Positions 8,143 to 16,275 of a DNA stretch of 21,106 nt are shown here, piece after piece. Below the pieces are notes generated by a model that worked only from the letters and a program-made list of their open reading frames with translations, was not told the origin of the DNA and did not search any database. Positions within the stretch are counted from its first letter, which is position 1, and every line of letters begins with the position of its first letter. The translations under genes and the position numbers were made by a program. This DNA comes from a virus, in the IMG/VR virus record IMGVR_UViG_3300018084_000296, positions 1-21,106 of that record. One strand, 5' to 3'.

Positions 8143-8820
8143 TCATCGATGACTCCAACTACTTCTAAATGGTCTTCTTCTAGTAAATTGAGTTTGTCTA
8201 GCTTTAGTCTCAATTCCCATTGTTCTATCATATGCTGCAACTGCATCACTATTTAATTCATCTGCACGCTCCTTATTTTCTCCTATGAATTGCGCACATA
8301 ATCCTGCTGTTCTATAATGAAGAAATGATTCTCCATTATTAATTCCAATTACTGAGTTCTCATCGACTAAATTTCCAAATAGACTTCCAATATATTCAAT
8401 CATTAAGTAATTTAGTCGATTTGATTCTGGAAGATTAATAAAATTATCTTTCCAAGCAAATACTCCAAATGAACTATTGATTGTTCCAAGTAAATAACCT
8501 GGAATAGAATCTAATGGAGTTATCCGATTAAATCCACTAGTTGCTTGTGAACTTTCATAAACATTTTCAAGCTGAATTAACGAAGGAGGTAATGCAGGGT
8601 TAGTCGCATAACCTACAGTAGTCATTCCAATTGGAATAGCTAAAATCGTTGAGGTTTTGCGCGTAACTGGAACATCAGCTAATTCTAACATTTCAGTTAA
8701 TTCGCGCAAAGCCATTTTCAAATAAGGCAACTGCTTTTGATATGTATAAACCTGCTTATCTGTATCATTCATTAATGACGCAGATAAATTCATTATTTCG
8801 CCGGCAGTTGTTATTGACAT
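8143..8820 (-). CDS. Head-tail adaptor (connector) protein
   Basis: A 225-residue protein. Residues 1-50 form helices (TTAGEIMNLSASLMND, then YLKMALRELTEMLELADV), followed by a strand-rich middle (55-170) and a C-terminal helix (about 175-205) with a basic tail rich in Arg, Ser and Trp. This helix-sandwich-helix layout, just downstream of the head genes, fits the gp4/gp6-type adaptors that dock under the portal ring and form the site for the tail. Only a weak ribosome site is visible, and the start is three bases after the upstream stop, so coupling is likely. Confidence is good for a connector role and lower for a particular family. Confidence 0.72.
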   Translation of the reverse strand: MSITTAGEIMNLSASLMNDTDKQVYTYQKQLPYLKMALRELTEMLELADVPVTRKTSTILAIPIGMTTVGYATNPALPPSLIQLENVYESSQATSGFNRITPLDSIPGYLLGTINSSFGVFAWKDNFINLPESNRLNYLMIEYIGSLFGNLVDENSVIGINNGESFLHYRTAGLCAQFIGENKERADELNSDAVAAYDRTMGIETKARQTQFTRRRPFRSSWSHR

Positions 8821-8822
8821 TT

Positions 8823-9524
8823 TTATTTCGAATCAGCAAACTTCAATGCGAGTTTCTTTGCCATATCAGGGTCAATGATAGATTTGCAGTTTGGGCAAAC
8901 TGGATATAGAGGATTTCTCATTGAACCACAAGCAATACATCTAATTAATTCTAATGCAGTTGTGTCTCTAAGCCAATCTTTATCACTAAAATTTAATTCT
9001 TTAGCAGCCAAACGCATATCATCATTAATTGCTAAAGGACTTCCTCCGCTGCGCGACCAAAGAGCATCTGCTAGTCTAACTAAACCTACAAACCAATTCT
9101 TTTGCTTAGCAAGCGCGCGGTCTAATTTATCTTTATGTTCAGTCTTAATTTGTTCTAAATTAATTGCACCTTCCATCCAAAATAGACCTGGCATTGCAGT
9201 TTCCATATCAACCATTGGAATTCCAATACAATAGTCTCTAACAATAGAATTTGCAACAATAACTGAACTTTGTGGAATTTCTAGAAGTGGCTGACTTTCA
9301 TCAATTTCTCGCCACCAACTAGAAGGTCCAACTGTTAGCAATGTTGGGTTATTATAAGAGCCAGCATCAATATGAAAAAAACCAGGCTGTATTGTTGGCT
9401 TTGTTTCATTGATTTCTTTAGGAAAAATAGATACTATTGTGCATTTATCTAAAGGATTTACATGTGCGCGAGTAGTTCTACGTTGAGTAGTTGCTATACT
9501 TGGAAATTCTCCTACAATACCCAT
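8823..9524 (-). CDS. Conserved phage protein with C-terminal zinc ribbon
   Basis: A 233-residue protein. Residues 1-130 hold a mixed strand-rich part, 125-155 a helix, and the last 40 residues a clear zinc ribbon: Cys196, Cys199, Cys210 and Cys213 in a C-x2-C...C-x2-C arrangement with PLYPVCPNC. Its start has a CGGAG site upstream. Genes with this arrangement are common between the capsid and adaptor genes of related phages; I know no proven function. A role in head completion or in holding the connector is inferred from position. It follows its upstream neighbour with a two-base spacer. Confidence 0.75.
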   Translation of the reverse strand: MGIVGEFPSIATTQRRTTRAHVNPLDKCTIVSIFPKEINETKPTIQPGFFHIDAGSYNNPTLLTVGPSSWWREIDESQPLLEIPQSSVIVANSIVRDYCIGIPMVDMETAMPGLFWMEGAINLEQIKTEHKDKLDRALAKQKNWFVGLVRLADALWSRSGGSPLAINDDMRLAAKELNFSDKDWLRDTTALELIRCIACGSMRNPLYPVCPNCKSIIDPDMAKKLALKFADSK

Positions 9525-9526
9525 TA

Positions 9527-10090
9527 TTAATGCTCCGTTTCATAGTTATTTGGAACTGTAACTGCTTCACCTGAGCTTAATGCATCACTAATATTCGTTT
9601 CGTCACCGAATAACTGTTCATGAATTACTCGCTGGCGCGCGTCTTGTTCAGTAAGTAATCGTTCAGTTGAATCTTTATATTTTGCTAAATTACCTTTTCC
9701 TTTAGCTGCATTTACTGTATCAATGATAAATTTACATGCATCTAATCGAGGAGGTAAGTAGTTTAACTGTTTATCTTCAAATATCCAAAGTGGTTCATAT
9801 GACAATCTTTGGCTAGGTAATGTTCTTTGGTCAGCAATTGGAACTATTACTAATTGTTCTAACACGTATCTATTTTCCAACCAAGGATACTTCTTTACTT
9901 GTCTTGCTTCCGTTACTTCTCTAAGAAGTATTCCTTCTGGAGTTATATCTCTCCAAGTTCCATATCTAATTTCATATTCATCATCAGCATAACTAACACG
10001 CCAAATAGGTCTACCAGTATCAGTATCGATACCATAGAAATCAATTAGCTGCTTATTTATATAGTCTAGTTCTGAATCACTAATTTTCAT
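9527..10090 (-). CDS. Conserved hypothetical protein downstream of capsid genes
   Basis: A 187-residue soluble protein. Residues 25-65 contain RPIWRVSYADDEYEIRYGTW and LLREVTEARQVKKYPWLENR, and the C-terminal third is helical and charged, ending with DALSSGEAVTVPNNY. I recognise this pattern from many phages, where it sits right behind the capsid genes and is annotated as hypothetical. The ATG has AGGA close upstream and lies just beyond a terminator-like hairpin, so its expression may be lower than that of the capsid genes. Function is unknown. A role in head maturation or genome retention would fit the location. Confidence 0.78.
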   Translation of the reverse strand: MKISDSELDYINKQLIDFYGIDTDTGRPIWRVSYADDEYEIRYGTWRDITPEGILLREVTEARQVKKYPWLENRYVLEQLVIVPIADQRTLPSQRLSYEPLWIFEDKQLNYLPPRLDACKFIIDTVNAAKGKGNLAKYKDSTERLLTEQDARQRVIHEQLFGDETNISDALSSGEAVTVPNNYETEH

Positions 10091-10096
10091 ATATCC

Positions 10097-10143
10097 TAAA
10101 ATTAGGTGGATGGCATTACTTGCTCAAGGTTGTCCATCCACCT
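10097..10143 (-). terminator. Terminator-like hairpin behind the capsid genes
   Basis: On the transcript a perfect 10-bp stem (arms 10134-10143 and 10104-10113, sequence AGGTGGATGG) encloses a 20-nt loop and is followed by AATTTTAGG. The U-run has only four Us and the loop is large, so partial termination or transcript stabilisation is more likely than a full stop, because the late genes continue downstream. Its position right after the major capsid gene and its partner would give these two abundant proteins more message than the genes behind. Confidence 0.6.
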
Positions 10144-10151
10144 TGGAGAAA

Positions 10152-10466
10152 TTAAACTACAGCTGCAACCCAATACTTCTTAGTAGCAGGGTCATAACAT
10201 AGCAAAATCGGCCTATTTGTAATAGGCTGATATGCAATTTGCAGGTTTCCTGATGTTAGAAATACACCAGGAGCACCATTCGTGAAACAAAGAATCAATT
10301 CGTGATATCCACTAGCAGGTGGTGTAATTGTAGCAATTGTCACCGTTCCTGTCACGAATGTGAATCTTGTAGTAGGAGCAATAGTTGCAGCCGAAGCCAA
10401 TGTAGGTGGATTCGGGCACTTATCACTTTGAACGGGATTCAAATTTTGATGAAGTAAATCACTCAT
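10152..10466 (-). CDS. Small capsid-associated beta-sandwich protein, probable decoration protein
   Basis: A 104-residue protein with a short disordered start and then a dense series of strands (FTFVTGTVTIATITPP, YHELILCF, then GVFLTSGNLQIAY and ILLCYDP), ending in a YWVAAVV strand. This pattern is typical of small beta-sandwich proteins that coat phage heads or end head fibres. It sits directly behind the major capsid gene with a strong AAGGAG ribosome site, as expected for a protein made in many copies. A terminator-like hairpin follows. The decoration role is inferred from fold type, size, ribosome site and place. Confidence 0.72.
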   Translation of the reverse strand: MSDLLHQNLNPVQSDKCPNPPTLASAATIAPTTRFTFVTGTVTIATITPPASGYHELILCFTNGAPGVFLTSGNLQIAYQPITNRPILLCYDPATKKYWVAAVV

Positions 10467-10479
10467 TGTTCATTACTCC

Positions 10480-11736
10480 TTAATAACCTGTTGGAACTGC
10501 AAGGTTATCAATATATGCGGTAGCACCCGGATTTGTTACGAAGAACTGACCTCCCCAAACCATATAGAAGATGTCAGCAGTCGCAACGCCACCAGAAGCA
10601 CCACGAATTTCGAAAATATTTCTTCCATCAGTTTTATAGAAACCAATTGGAAGAATTTCTGCACGACCCCAAACTGCAGTATCTACAAAGTCAATGCGCG
10701 TTTTATCCCAATTAAAATCGGGATGCGCAGTTGCACCTGCAAGTTTGAATGAGCCATCAAAATACATATCAAGTCCTTCGTTCTTACCTCCAGACTTGTT
10801 AATAACCATGACAGCTTGGCCAATATCTTCATAGGCTTGCATTTGTGCAGGATGTAGCCATGCTGTAGTCTTAGGCACTCCATCCATACCCATACGCGCG
10901 CCCATTTGTGCCATTGCAAGCCTAGGTAGAGACAATGAAAGTGCAGATGCACCACCATTAACTCGATTAGACCTAATTTCTGGCGTAGTGCTTCTAGAGA
11001 AACCTAACCAAGTTCCAGTAGAAGCATTTGAATGATGATACTTAATTCCTAGAATAGCTGGCAAGCTAGCAGGTGCAGCTAAACCATCTACAACTAGTTT
11101 ATCTGTAGCAATTGCGCCTGCCACTGCAGGAGTAACATCAATTGTTTTTGCAGCAACATCGAGGTTAGTAATAGTTCCTTTACCTCGAAGTGTAGCTAAA
11201 GTAGCATCAAATACTTGAACTACTTGGTCAAATCTAACTAAACGCGCGCCATAACCATCAGTTCCTAGAGTATAAGTATCAACTCCTGCTGCAGTAGCTA
11301 CAACAGAAATTACACCTACTGTTCCAGAACCATCACCTTGAAGTTGCGCGTCTAATTGTCTACGTAGTTCATCTAATGCAGTTGCAGTCATTCGCCTGAC
11401 GGCGTTGACTACTGCTTTTCTATCAGAATCAGTCGTCCACTGGACCAACTTTGTATATTCGATATTTTCTGATACGAATACACAGTTTACAACCGCTTTA
11501 TCCCAAGTTGGCCCACCACCACGTCCTAAATCTCCACCATCTGGGTTAAAATATTGAAATTTACCACCAGGGCGAATTTCAAGTGGAATGCGCATTGAAC
11601 GATTAGATACTTTCTCTACATCACCACGCTTAACAATAGATGCATAGAACTTATCTTCACGCTCAAATAGAGTGCGCACTTTTGGTAGAACCTTTTCAAG
11701 TTCTAGCGCAGCTACATTTGACTCAACAACTGCCAT
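10480..11736 (-). CDS. Major capsid protein
   Basis: A 418-residue protein directly after the portal and scaffold genes. Residues 1-75 contain a helical arm and the ESNVAALELEKVLPKVRTLF segment; 60-110 include MRIPLEIRPGGKFQYFNPDG; 125-145 form a long helix (ALDELRRQLDAQLQGDG); and the C-terminal third alternates strands with SFKLAGATAHPDFNWDKTRI and DIFYMVWGGQFFVTNPG. Length, helix/strand order and gene position agree with an HK97-fold coat protein, perhaps with an inserted beta domain at about 150-220, as in P22-like coats. The ribosome site GAGGAAA is one of the strongest in the window, in keeping with high expression. Family assignment beyond HK97 fold is uncertain. Confidence 0.88.
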   Translation of the reverse strand: MAVVESNVAALELEKVLPKVRTLFEREDKFYASIVKRGDVEKVSNRSMRIPLEIRPGGKFQYFNPDGGDLGRGGGPTWDKAVVNCVFVSENIEYTKLVQWTTDSDRKAVVNAVRRMTATALDELRRQLDAQLQGDGSGTVGVISVVATAAGVDTYTLGTDGYGARLVRFDQVVQVFDATLATLRGKGTITNLDVAAKTIDVTPAVAGAIATDKLVVDGLAAPASLPAILGIKYHHSNASTGTWLGFSRSTTPEIRSNRVNGGASALSLSLPRLAMAQMGARMGMDGVPKTTAWLHPAQMQAYEDIGQAVMVINKSGGKNEGLDMYFDGSFKLAGATAHPDFNWDKTRIDFVDTAVWGRAEILPIGFYKTDGRNIFEIRGASGGVATADIFYMVWGGQFFVTNPGATAYIDNLAVPTGY

Positions 11737-11752
11737 TTAGTATTTCCTCACA

Positions 11753-13009
11753 TTAGTCCTGCATTAAAAAATCCCTACTGCTCATTCCAGCAGGAATTGA
11801 TTTTGCGCGCTCCTTTTCCGTTTTAGGGCTGCTATTTTGTGAGGATGCAGCGCGTCCTACAGGAATACTCTTATTTTTAGGCTTTTCTTCAGATTCTTCT
11901 TCATCTTTAACTACGACTTTGCCTAGCCCTTTCAAAGCATCATTTCGGACCTGTTTTATGACTGCAGGTAGCAGTGTTCGAGCTTTTGAAAGAGTGGCAG
12001 ACTTAATCTTATCCAGAGATGTATGACTAAAGTTCTCCTTGAATGCTTGCGCCCAAAGTCTATCTTTAATTACCTTAAAATTTCTGTCACTATCAATTAG
12101 TTCACTTATCTTTTCAAGCACTTCTCGTTGCGCGCTTCGTTTAACATAACTAGTCATTGAATCATTTGGGTCAATATTTGCTTTGATTGTTGATTCAAGC
12201 ACATTATTGACTCGATTTGACAAATCATCTCTTGAAGATTCAAATTGCCTTCTTGTAATCGCGCGCTCTCGTTCAGATAATTCATCTTGCTTAGTATTAT
12301 CTTCTACTGGAGCAAGTTTAGTTGGTTGTTGAAATTCACTAGTTCCAAATACGAACTGATTTAATATAGCTGCTGCAGATTGGAGTGATTCATTATTATT
12401 GTTTTTTGATTCTCTAACCATCGAAACAATAATAGACTTAACTTCATTTCCTAATACATGATAATATGCTTGCTGGTCTACTTTTGCCAGCACAGTCATA
12501 TAATTATCTGCAATTTTAGCAAATGCCTTAGAATCTGATTTTTTAACTTCAGTTAGAATTTTTTCGGTATTTCCAGCTAGTAAGTCTTCTTCAAATTTAT
12601 CTAGTGTCTCAGCTTTACTAACTATTTCTTTTGCATCATCAGGACTACCAAGTAACTCACTATATTGCTGTTCTCGATAAAAAGCCTTTTCAAGATAAGG
12701 AAAATCCTTAAATACAGATGGATACTTAGCTAAAATTTCTTTACGCTTAGGTGCAGTTACTAATTCTAGGTCTTCTGATTCAATTTCTGATTCTTCAGAC
12801 TCGTCTTTCGACTTATCTTTCTCTTCCTTAGTTTCTTTTTCTTCCTTTTCATCATCTAGGTCTAGAGTTTCTTCTTTATCAGTATCATCTAATAGTTCAA
12901 TAGTTTCACCAATAGATAATTCTTCGGCGGCTGCGCCACTACCAGAACTAGCATCTTCTGGAGCATTAAACGGCTGGAGCAGATTCAGTAGCAGGTTCAA
13001 CAGGAACAT
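11753..13009 (-). CDS. Capsid scaffold-like protein
   Basis: With the start at 13,009 the protein has 418 residues. The frame extends upstream to an ATG at 13,048, but the internal ATG has GAGGGAG at ideal spacing and gives a smaller overlap (44 bases) with the portal gene. After a hydrophobic start comes a very acidic, Lys/Glu/Asp-rich stretch (about residues 35-85), then a helical body (residues 85-330) and a basic end with KERAKSIPAGMSSRDF. An acidic, helical, cysteine-free protein between portal and capsid genes is the usual look of a phage scaffold, which guides capsid assembly and then leaves. No protease motif is visible. The Leu-rich first 11 residues are encoded inside the overlap. 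Confidence 0.8.
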   Translation of the reverse strand: MFLLNLLLNLLQPFNAPEDASSGSGAAAEELSIGETIELLDDTDKEETLDLDDEKEEKETKEEKDKSKDESEESEIESEDLELVTAPKRKEILAKYPSVFKDFPYLEKAFYREQQYSELLGSPDDAKEIVSKAETLDKFEEDLLAGNTEKILTEVKKSDSKAFAKIADNYMTVLAKVDQQAYYHVLGNEVKSIIVSMVRESKNNNNESLQSAAAILNQFVFGTSEFQQPTKLAPVEDNTKQDELSERERAITRRQFESSRDDLSNRVNNVLESTIKANIDPNDSMTSYVKRSAQREVLEKISELIDSDRNFKVIKDRLWAQAFKENFSHTSLDKIKSATLSKARTLLPAVIKQVRNDALKGLGKVVVKDEEESEEKPKNKSIPVGRAASSQNSSPKTEKERAKSIPAGMSSRDFLMQD

Positions 13010-15197
13010 TAGATTCTCCCTCAACTGGTGCTTGTGGCTGTTGTTCAATCATTGCTAAATGATGACCTTTAGCATGTAACAAGCAATTTCTATAACCATC
13101 TGGATTTTTAATTTTAGCTTCTCTGCCTGCAGGACTTACCATCCAATTACGAATAATTGTAAATTCAATTTGATGATTATCAAATATTGGATCTACTTCT
13201 ACTGATGGTGTTTCTTCAGGTGGTGGGGGTTCTAATCCTTGTTCTTGTGCTTGCATTACAGCTAACATAAATTCTTCAGTTGGCGCAACTTCAATAGGTT
13301 TAGAATCCAAAAGTTGTTTAATTTCATCATATTGCTTAGCCTTATCATCTTCACCTGGAATAAATATACTAGTCAATCCAATAGCTTCTTTAATTTGGCT
13401 AATATTTTCAGGAGCAAATAACATTTGTAGTAATTGCGGGTTATTCAATTGAATTAGATTCATGATTGCATCTTTACGTTGCATCCATGTCATAGGTAGA
13501 TTTTCGGAGGGGTCTAATTCAATATTTCCGATTTTTCCTTCAGTTTCAGAACGACGGATAAATACATTAATGAAATTTCCTGATTCATCCTTAGCTACAA
13601 ATTTTTCATCTTCTTTCATGTTTTTAATGTAAGAAGGTATAACCTTTCCAAATATCTGCTTCCACCATGTAGAAAAGATTCTATAAGTATTTTGTTGTCT
13701 CTGTAAGGCTTGGGTTCTAGACATATTATATTCAGAAGCTGTCTTTGAACCTTCAATCTGACCACCGAATAAACTAGGTAAAGCACCAGATACCAACTGC
13801 GCAAGATTTTGAATCTGCTGAGCAAAAGGCAATACTTCCTGTGAGAGAGTGGCAGTCTTAACTTCATGGAACCCATCACTTAATGTTCTACCTGAAGGCG
13901 CAGTAGCAGGATATATTGCACCTGGAGCAACTTCTAAAGTTTTATAACCTGCAAAACTTACAACTCTAGTATCAGCAAAAGTCTGAGGAATACCATGTTC
14001 GATAGTTTGGAGGACTAAACTAATTAAATCATTAGTTATTTCCTGAGTTGATACTAAACTTAAACCTATTGGGTCATGATGAATAAAATCAGATAACGGA
14101 TTATGAGTTAAAGTCCAATGGTCATCAAGTTCTTCAATTACTACTTCAGCAAATATATCATTTACAAATACTGCTTTTAGTCCTTTTGGAAACTTCCCCT
14201 TAAAATGTTTAGAATCCTTTTCTTCAACTAATACTTCAAATGCAGATGGCCTTAACCAAACATTCTTAATTGTTACGTTATTTTCTGCTTGTTCACCTTG
14301 ATACTGAACATTAGCCCTAGCATATCTTTCATATTCTTCACCTGAACTAGTTCGTTCCTCATGAATCTTATCTCTAATATGATTATACTGGTTGCGCGCG
14401 TTTGAATAATGAGTTTCAAACTTAAAAATCAGATAAGGACAATCTTCTTGTTTCTTTGCATAATTTGGAATCTGAACGTAAGTTCCTCCATAAACTTCCA
14501 TACACTGGCGAGTTTTTGGGTTCTGTGTTGTTCCAACTAACTTAGTAACTTCAATTTCAACTTCAGTCTCTACTGGAATTACTTCAGTTTCACAATTCGG
14601 ACAAACTGCTGTTGGTGAATTACCTACACTAGCACTATCAAATCCAAACGCGCACTCTGGGCATTTCTTTTCTTTAGTAATTTCATTTACTTTTTCAAAT
14701 TTATTTTCTTTATAAGTTCCAAATTTCTCATCTGATTTTGAATAAGTATAACATGCAACCATACCTTCAGTGCAGAAAATATAAAGTGCATGTAACCAAA
14801 TTAGAATTACATCATTATGTCTATAGATTAATTCTGCTATCTTGTCTGATGCCTTAGCAGTCATCAAATCTAATTGATTTTCCGCATCATCAGGATAACA
14901 TTTTATAGATGGAATCGTAGCAGATAAAGCAGCAATAATAGACTCAAGATAGGCCCTAAATATATTAACAGGTTTATCATAATGTTCTTGGTCATTATTT
15001 TCTCCAGAATCTGGGTTGTATATTCTCCAATCATGCGCGACTTCACTATAATAATGATGAGAAAATCCATCCCAGAATAGTTTTAGTCTACGCCATTGTA
15101 GTATCTGTCGTTGGCGCGTAGTTCTATCTTCATCCTCGAAATGTTCGACGATTACTTTGAGATGTTTTTCTTCGTCGGCAGTTAGAGTTGGTTTCAT
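12966..15197 (-). CDS. Portal protein with an internal zinc ribbon
   Basis: A 743-residue protein forming the dodecameric ring through which DNA enters the head. Support comes from its size, its place before the scaffold and capsid genes, a helical N-terminal part with an RRLKLFWDGFSHHYY segment (residues 36-50), and the C-terminal helical phrase SGALPSLFGGQIEGSKTASE with MSRTQALQRQQNTYRIF behind it (about 470-508), typical of podovirus-type portals. Residues 179-202 hold four cysteines (179, 182, 199, 202) in a zinc-ribbon arrangement, an unusual insert in the wing region. The C-terminal 50 residues are acidic and Pro/Glu-rich. The start codon directly follows the stop of a 40-codon gene, with an AGAAG ribosome-type sequence upstream. 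Confidence 0.85.
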   Translation of the reverse strand: MKPTLTADEEKHLKVIVEHFEDEDRTTRQRQILQWRRLKLFWDGFSHHYYSEVAHDWRIYNPDSGENNDQEHYDKPVNIFRAYLESIIAALSATIPSIKCYPDDAENQLDLMTAKASDKIAELIYRHNDVILIWLHALYIFCTEGMVACYTYSKSDEKFGTYKENKFEKVNEITKEKKCPECAFGFDSASVGNSPTAVCPNCETEVIPVETEVEIEVTKLVGTTQNPKTRQCMEVYGGTYVQIPNYAKKQEDCPYLIFKFETHYSNARNQYNHIRDKIHEERTSSGEEYERYARANVQYQGEQAENNVTIKNVWLRPSAFEVLVEEKDSKHFKGKFPKGLKAVFVNDIFAEVVIEELDDHWTLTHNPLSDFIHHDPIGLSLVSTQEITNDLISLVLQTIEHGIPQTFADTRVVSFAGYKTLEVAPGAIYPATAPSGRTLSDGFHEVKTATLSQEVLPFAQQIQNLAQLVSGALPSLFGGQIEGSKTASEYNMSRTQALQRQQNTYRIFSTWWKQIFGKVIPSYIKNMKEDEKFVAKDESGNFINVFIRRSETEGKIGNIELDPSENLPMTWMQRKDAIMNLIQLNNPQLLQMLFAPENISQIKEAIGLTSIFIPGEDDKAKQYDEIKQLLDSKPIEVAPTEEFMLAVMQAQEQGLEPPPPEETPSVEVDPIFDNHQIEFTIIRNWMVSPAGREAKIKNPDGYRNCLLHAKGHHLAMIEQQPQAPVEGESNVPVEPATESAPAV

Positions 15198-15320
15198 TTA
15201 CTTCTTTTTAAATAGAAACTTCTTTTTAAATTCCTCTGATGGTTCAACTGACTTTGAATTCTTTTTGTTTGATTTCTTATCCTTCTTGTCGTCTGATTTA
15301 TCATTCTTCTTTTTAAACAT
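15198..15320 (-). CDS. Very small Lys-rich protein, 40 residues
   Basis: An ATG at 15,320 overlaps the stop of the upstream gene (TAATG), and the frame ends with a TAA placed directly before the portal ATG. It exactly fills the space between two solid genes, which supports it as a real coupled gene. The peptide is almost entirely Lys, Asp, Ser and Asn, with FKKK at the start and FKKKFLFKKK at the end. Such a basic peptide could bind nucleic acid or an acidic partner such as the scaffold, or simply keep ribosomes moving into the portal gene. I recognise no family. Confidence 0.7.
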   Translation of the reverse strand: MFKKKNDKSDDKKDKKSNKKNSKSVEPSEEFKKKFLFKKK

Positions 15321-15910
15321 TACAAACCTCTATTCAATAATCTGAATGTTCCGTCAGCGTTAAGAATACCATATTCTTCACCACGTCTTGGAGTATAATC
15401 TACAGCTTCAGGACCAATTAAAGGTCTAGTAGTTCCACCTTTACGAACTACAAATTGTTCACCTCTAGTTTTCATTCCTGCATTACGTGATAATGCTTCT
15501 ATTGAATCCATTCCAGTGCCAGAAGCATTATTTCTTATGCCGCTTACATCATCTATATGTTGAAGTCCACTAACATTGTCATTACCCATTCCTCTAATTA
15601 ATCTCTCTACTTCATCTGCTTCACTAAATGCCGTAGGTTTTAGCCCACTTAATAGTTTACTACCCGGTGGACCCGGCATCATACCTAACTTTACTCCAGT
15701 ATCAGGCGTATAAGCAGTTTTAATCATACCAGATAAATTAGTAATGCCAGTAGCATCCGCAATTCTACCTAAAGGTTGCGCGGCGGCGCTTTCATATATA
15801 TCTCTAAAAAAATCACCAATTCTTTCATGAGGCTTAGCCGCACGCATCATTGGACCTTTTGTAGGGGGCTTCAATAATTTATTGGGGTCGCGCGGATTTA
15901 AGTCTGGCAT
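15320..15910 (-). CDS. Unknown protein between TerL and portal genes
   Basis: A 196-residue protein. The start is Pro/Lys-rich (LNPRDPNKLLKPPTKGP), residues 28-60 are helical, a Gly/Pro-rich linker follows (75-85), and residues 90-196 form a more ordered part with SEADEVERLIRGM, GMDSIEALSRN and a final YGILNADGTFRLL hairpin. No cysteines, membrane segment or catalytic signature is visible. The gene is coupled by TAATG on both sides. Its place between TerL and portal suggests a head or packaging accessory. I do not recognise the family. Confidence 0.72.
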   Translation of the reverse strand: MPDLNPRDPNKLLKPPTKGPMMRAAKPHERIGDFFRDIYESAAAQPLGRIADATGITNLSGMIKTAYTPDTGVKLGMMPGPPGSKLLSGLKPTAFSEADEVERLIRGMGNDNVSGLQHIDDVSGIRNNASGTGMDSIEALSRNAGMKTRGEQFVVRKGGTTRPLIGPEAVDYTPRRGEEYGILNADGTFRLLNRGL

Positions 15911-16275
15911 TATACTAATCCACCTTTAGCTGGAACTTCTTTCAATCCACCAGCTGCATTACTTTTAAGAATTTCATCTTCAAGCTTTTGTGTTCTAAGA
16001 ATTTTAGCTTTTGCTCTATCTTCAGCTTCTAGCATCTGTCGTCTAGCATTCCAAGAAACATGAGCAGGCCTAATAGGTTCTAATTCTTCATGTTCTGAAT
16101 GCTCAAGTATAATTGGTTTCGGCGCAAGCAAATGATTTAGTAATCGTCTATTTTCATCTTCTAAGCGCGCGACTGTTTGTTTTAATGTTTCACAGGATTT
16201 ACAATACTGAGATTCATGCAAAGCAAGCGCGCAATCAGGGCAATTTGGATTTAATAGTCTATGCCAGAAGTTCAA
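15910..16275 (-). CDS. Zinc-ribbon and coiled-coil protein, TTG start
   Basis: A 121-residue protein. Residues 12-28 hold a four-cysteine zinc knuckle (Cys12, Cys15, Cys25, Cys28), followed by a helix (TLKQTVARLEDENRRLLNHL) that should form a coiled coil. The second half is charged and helical. The start codon is TTG and overlaps the TGA of the terminase gene (TTGA); an AGGAG site lies at normal spacing, and no ATG occurs before the zinc knuckle. Short zinc-plus-coil proteins right behind terL are common in phages of this type. A packaging accessory role is inferred from its neighbour only. Confidence 0.75.
   Translation of the reverse strand: MNFWHRLLNPNCPDCALALHESQYCKSCETLKQTVARLEDENRRLLNHLLAPKPIILEHSEHEELEPIRPAHVSWNARRQMLEAEDRAKAKILRTQKLEDEILKSNAAGGLKEVPAKGGLV

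Noticed and set aside
13616-13879. An 87-codon minus-strand frame inside the portal gene
   Set aside because: Another frame of the portal coding sequence; no ribosome site and low-complexity composition.
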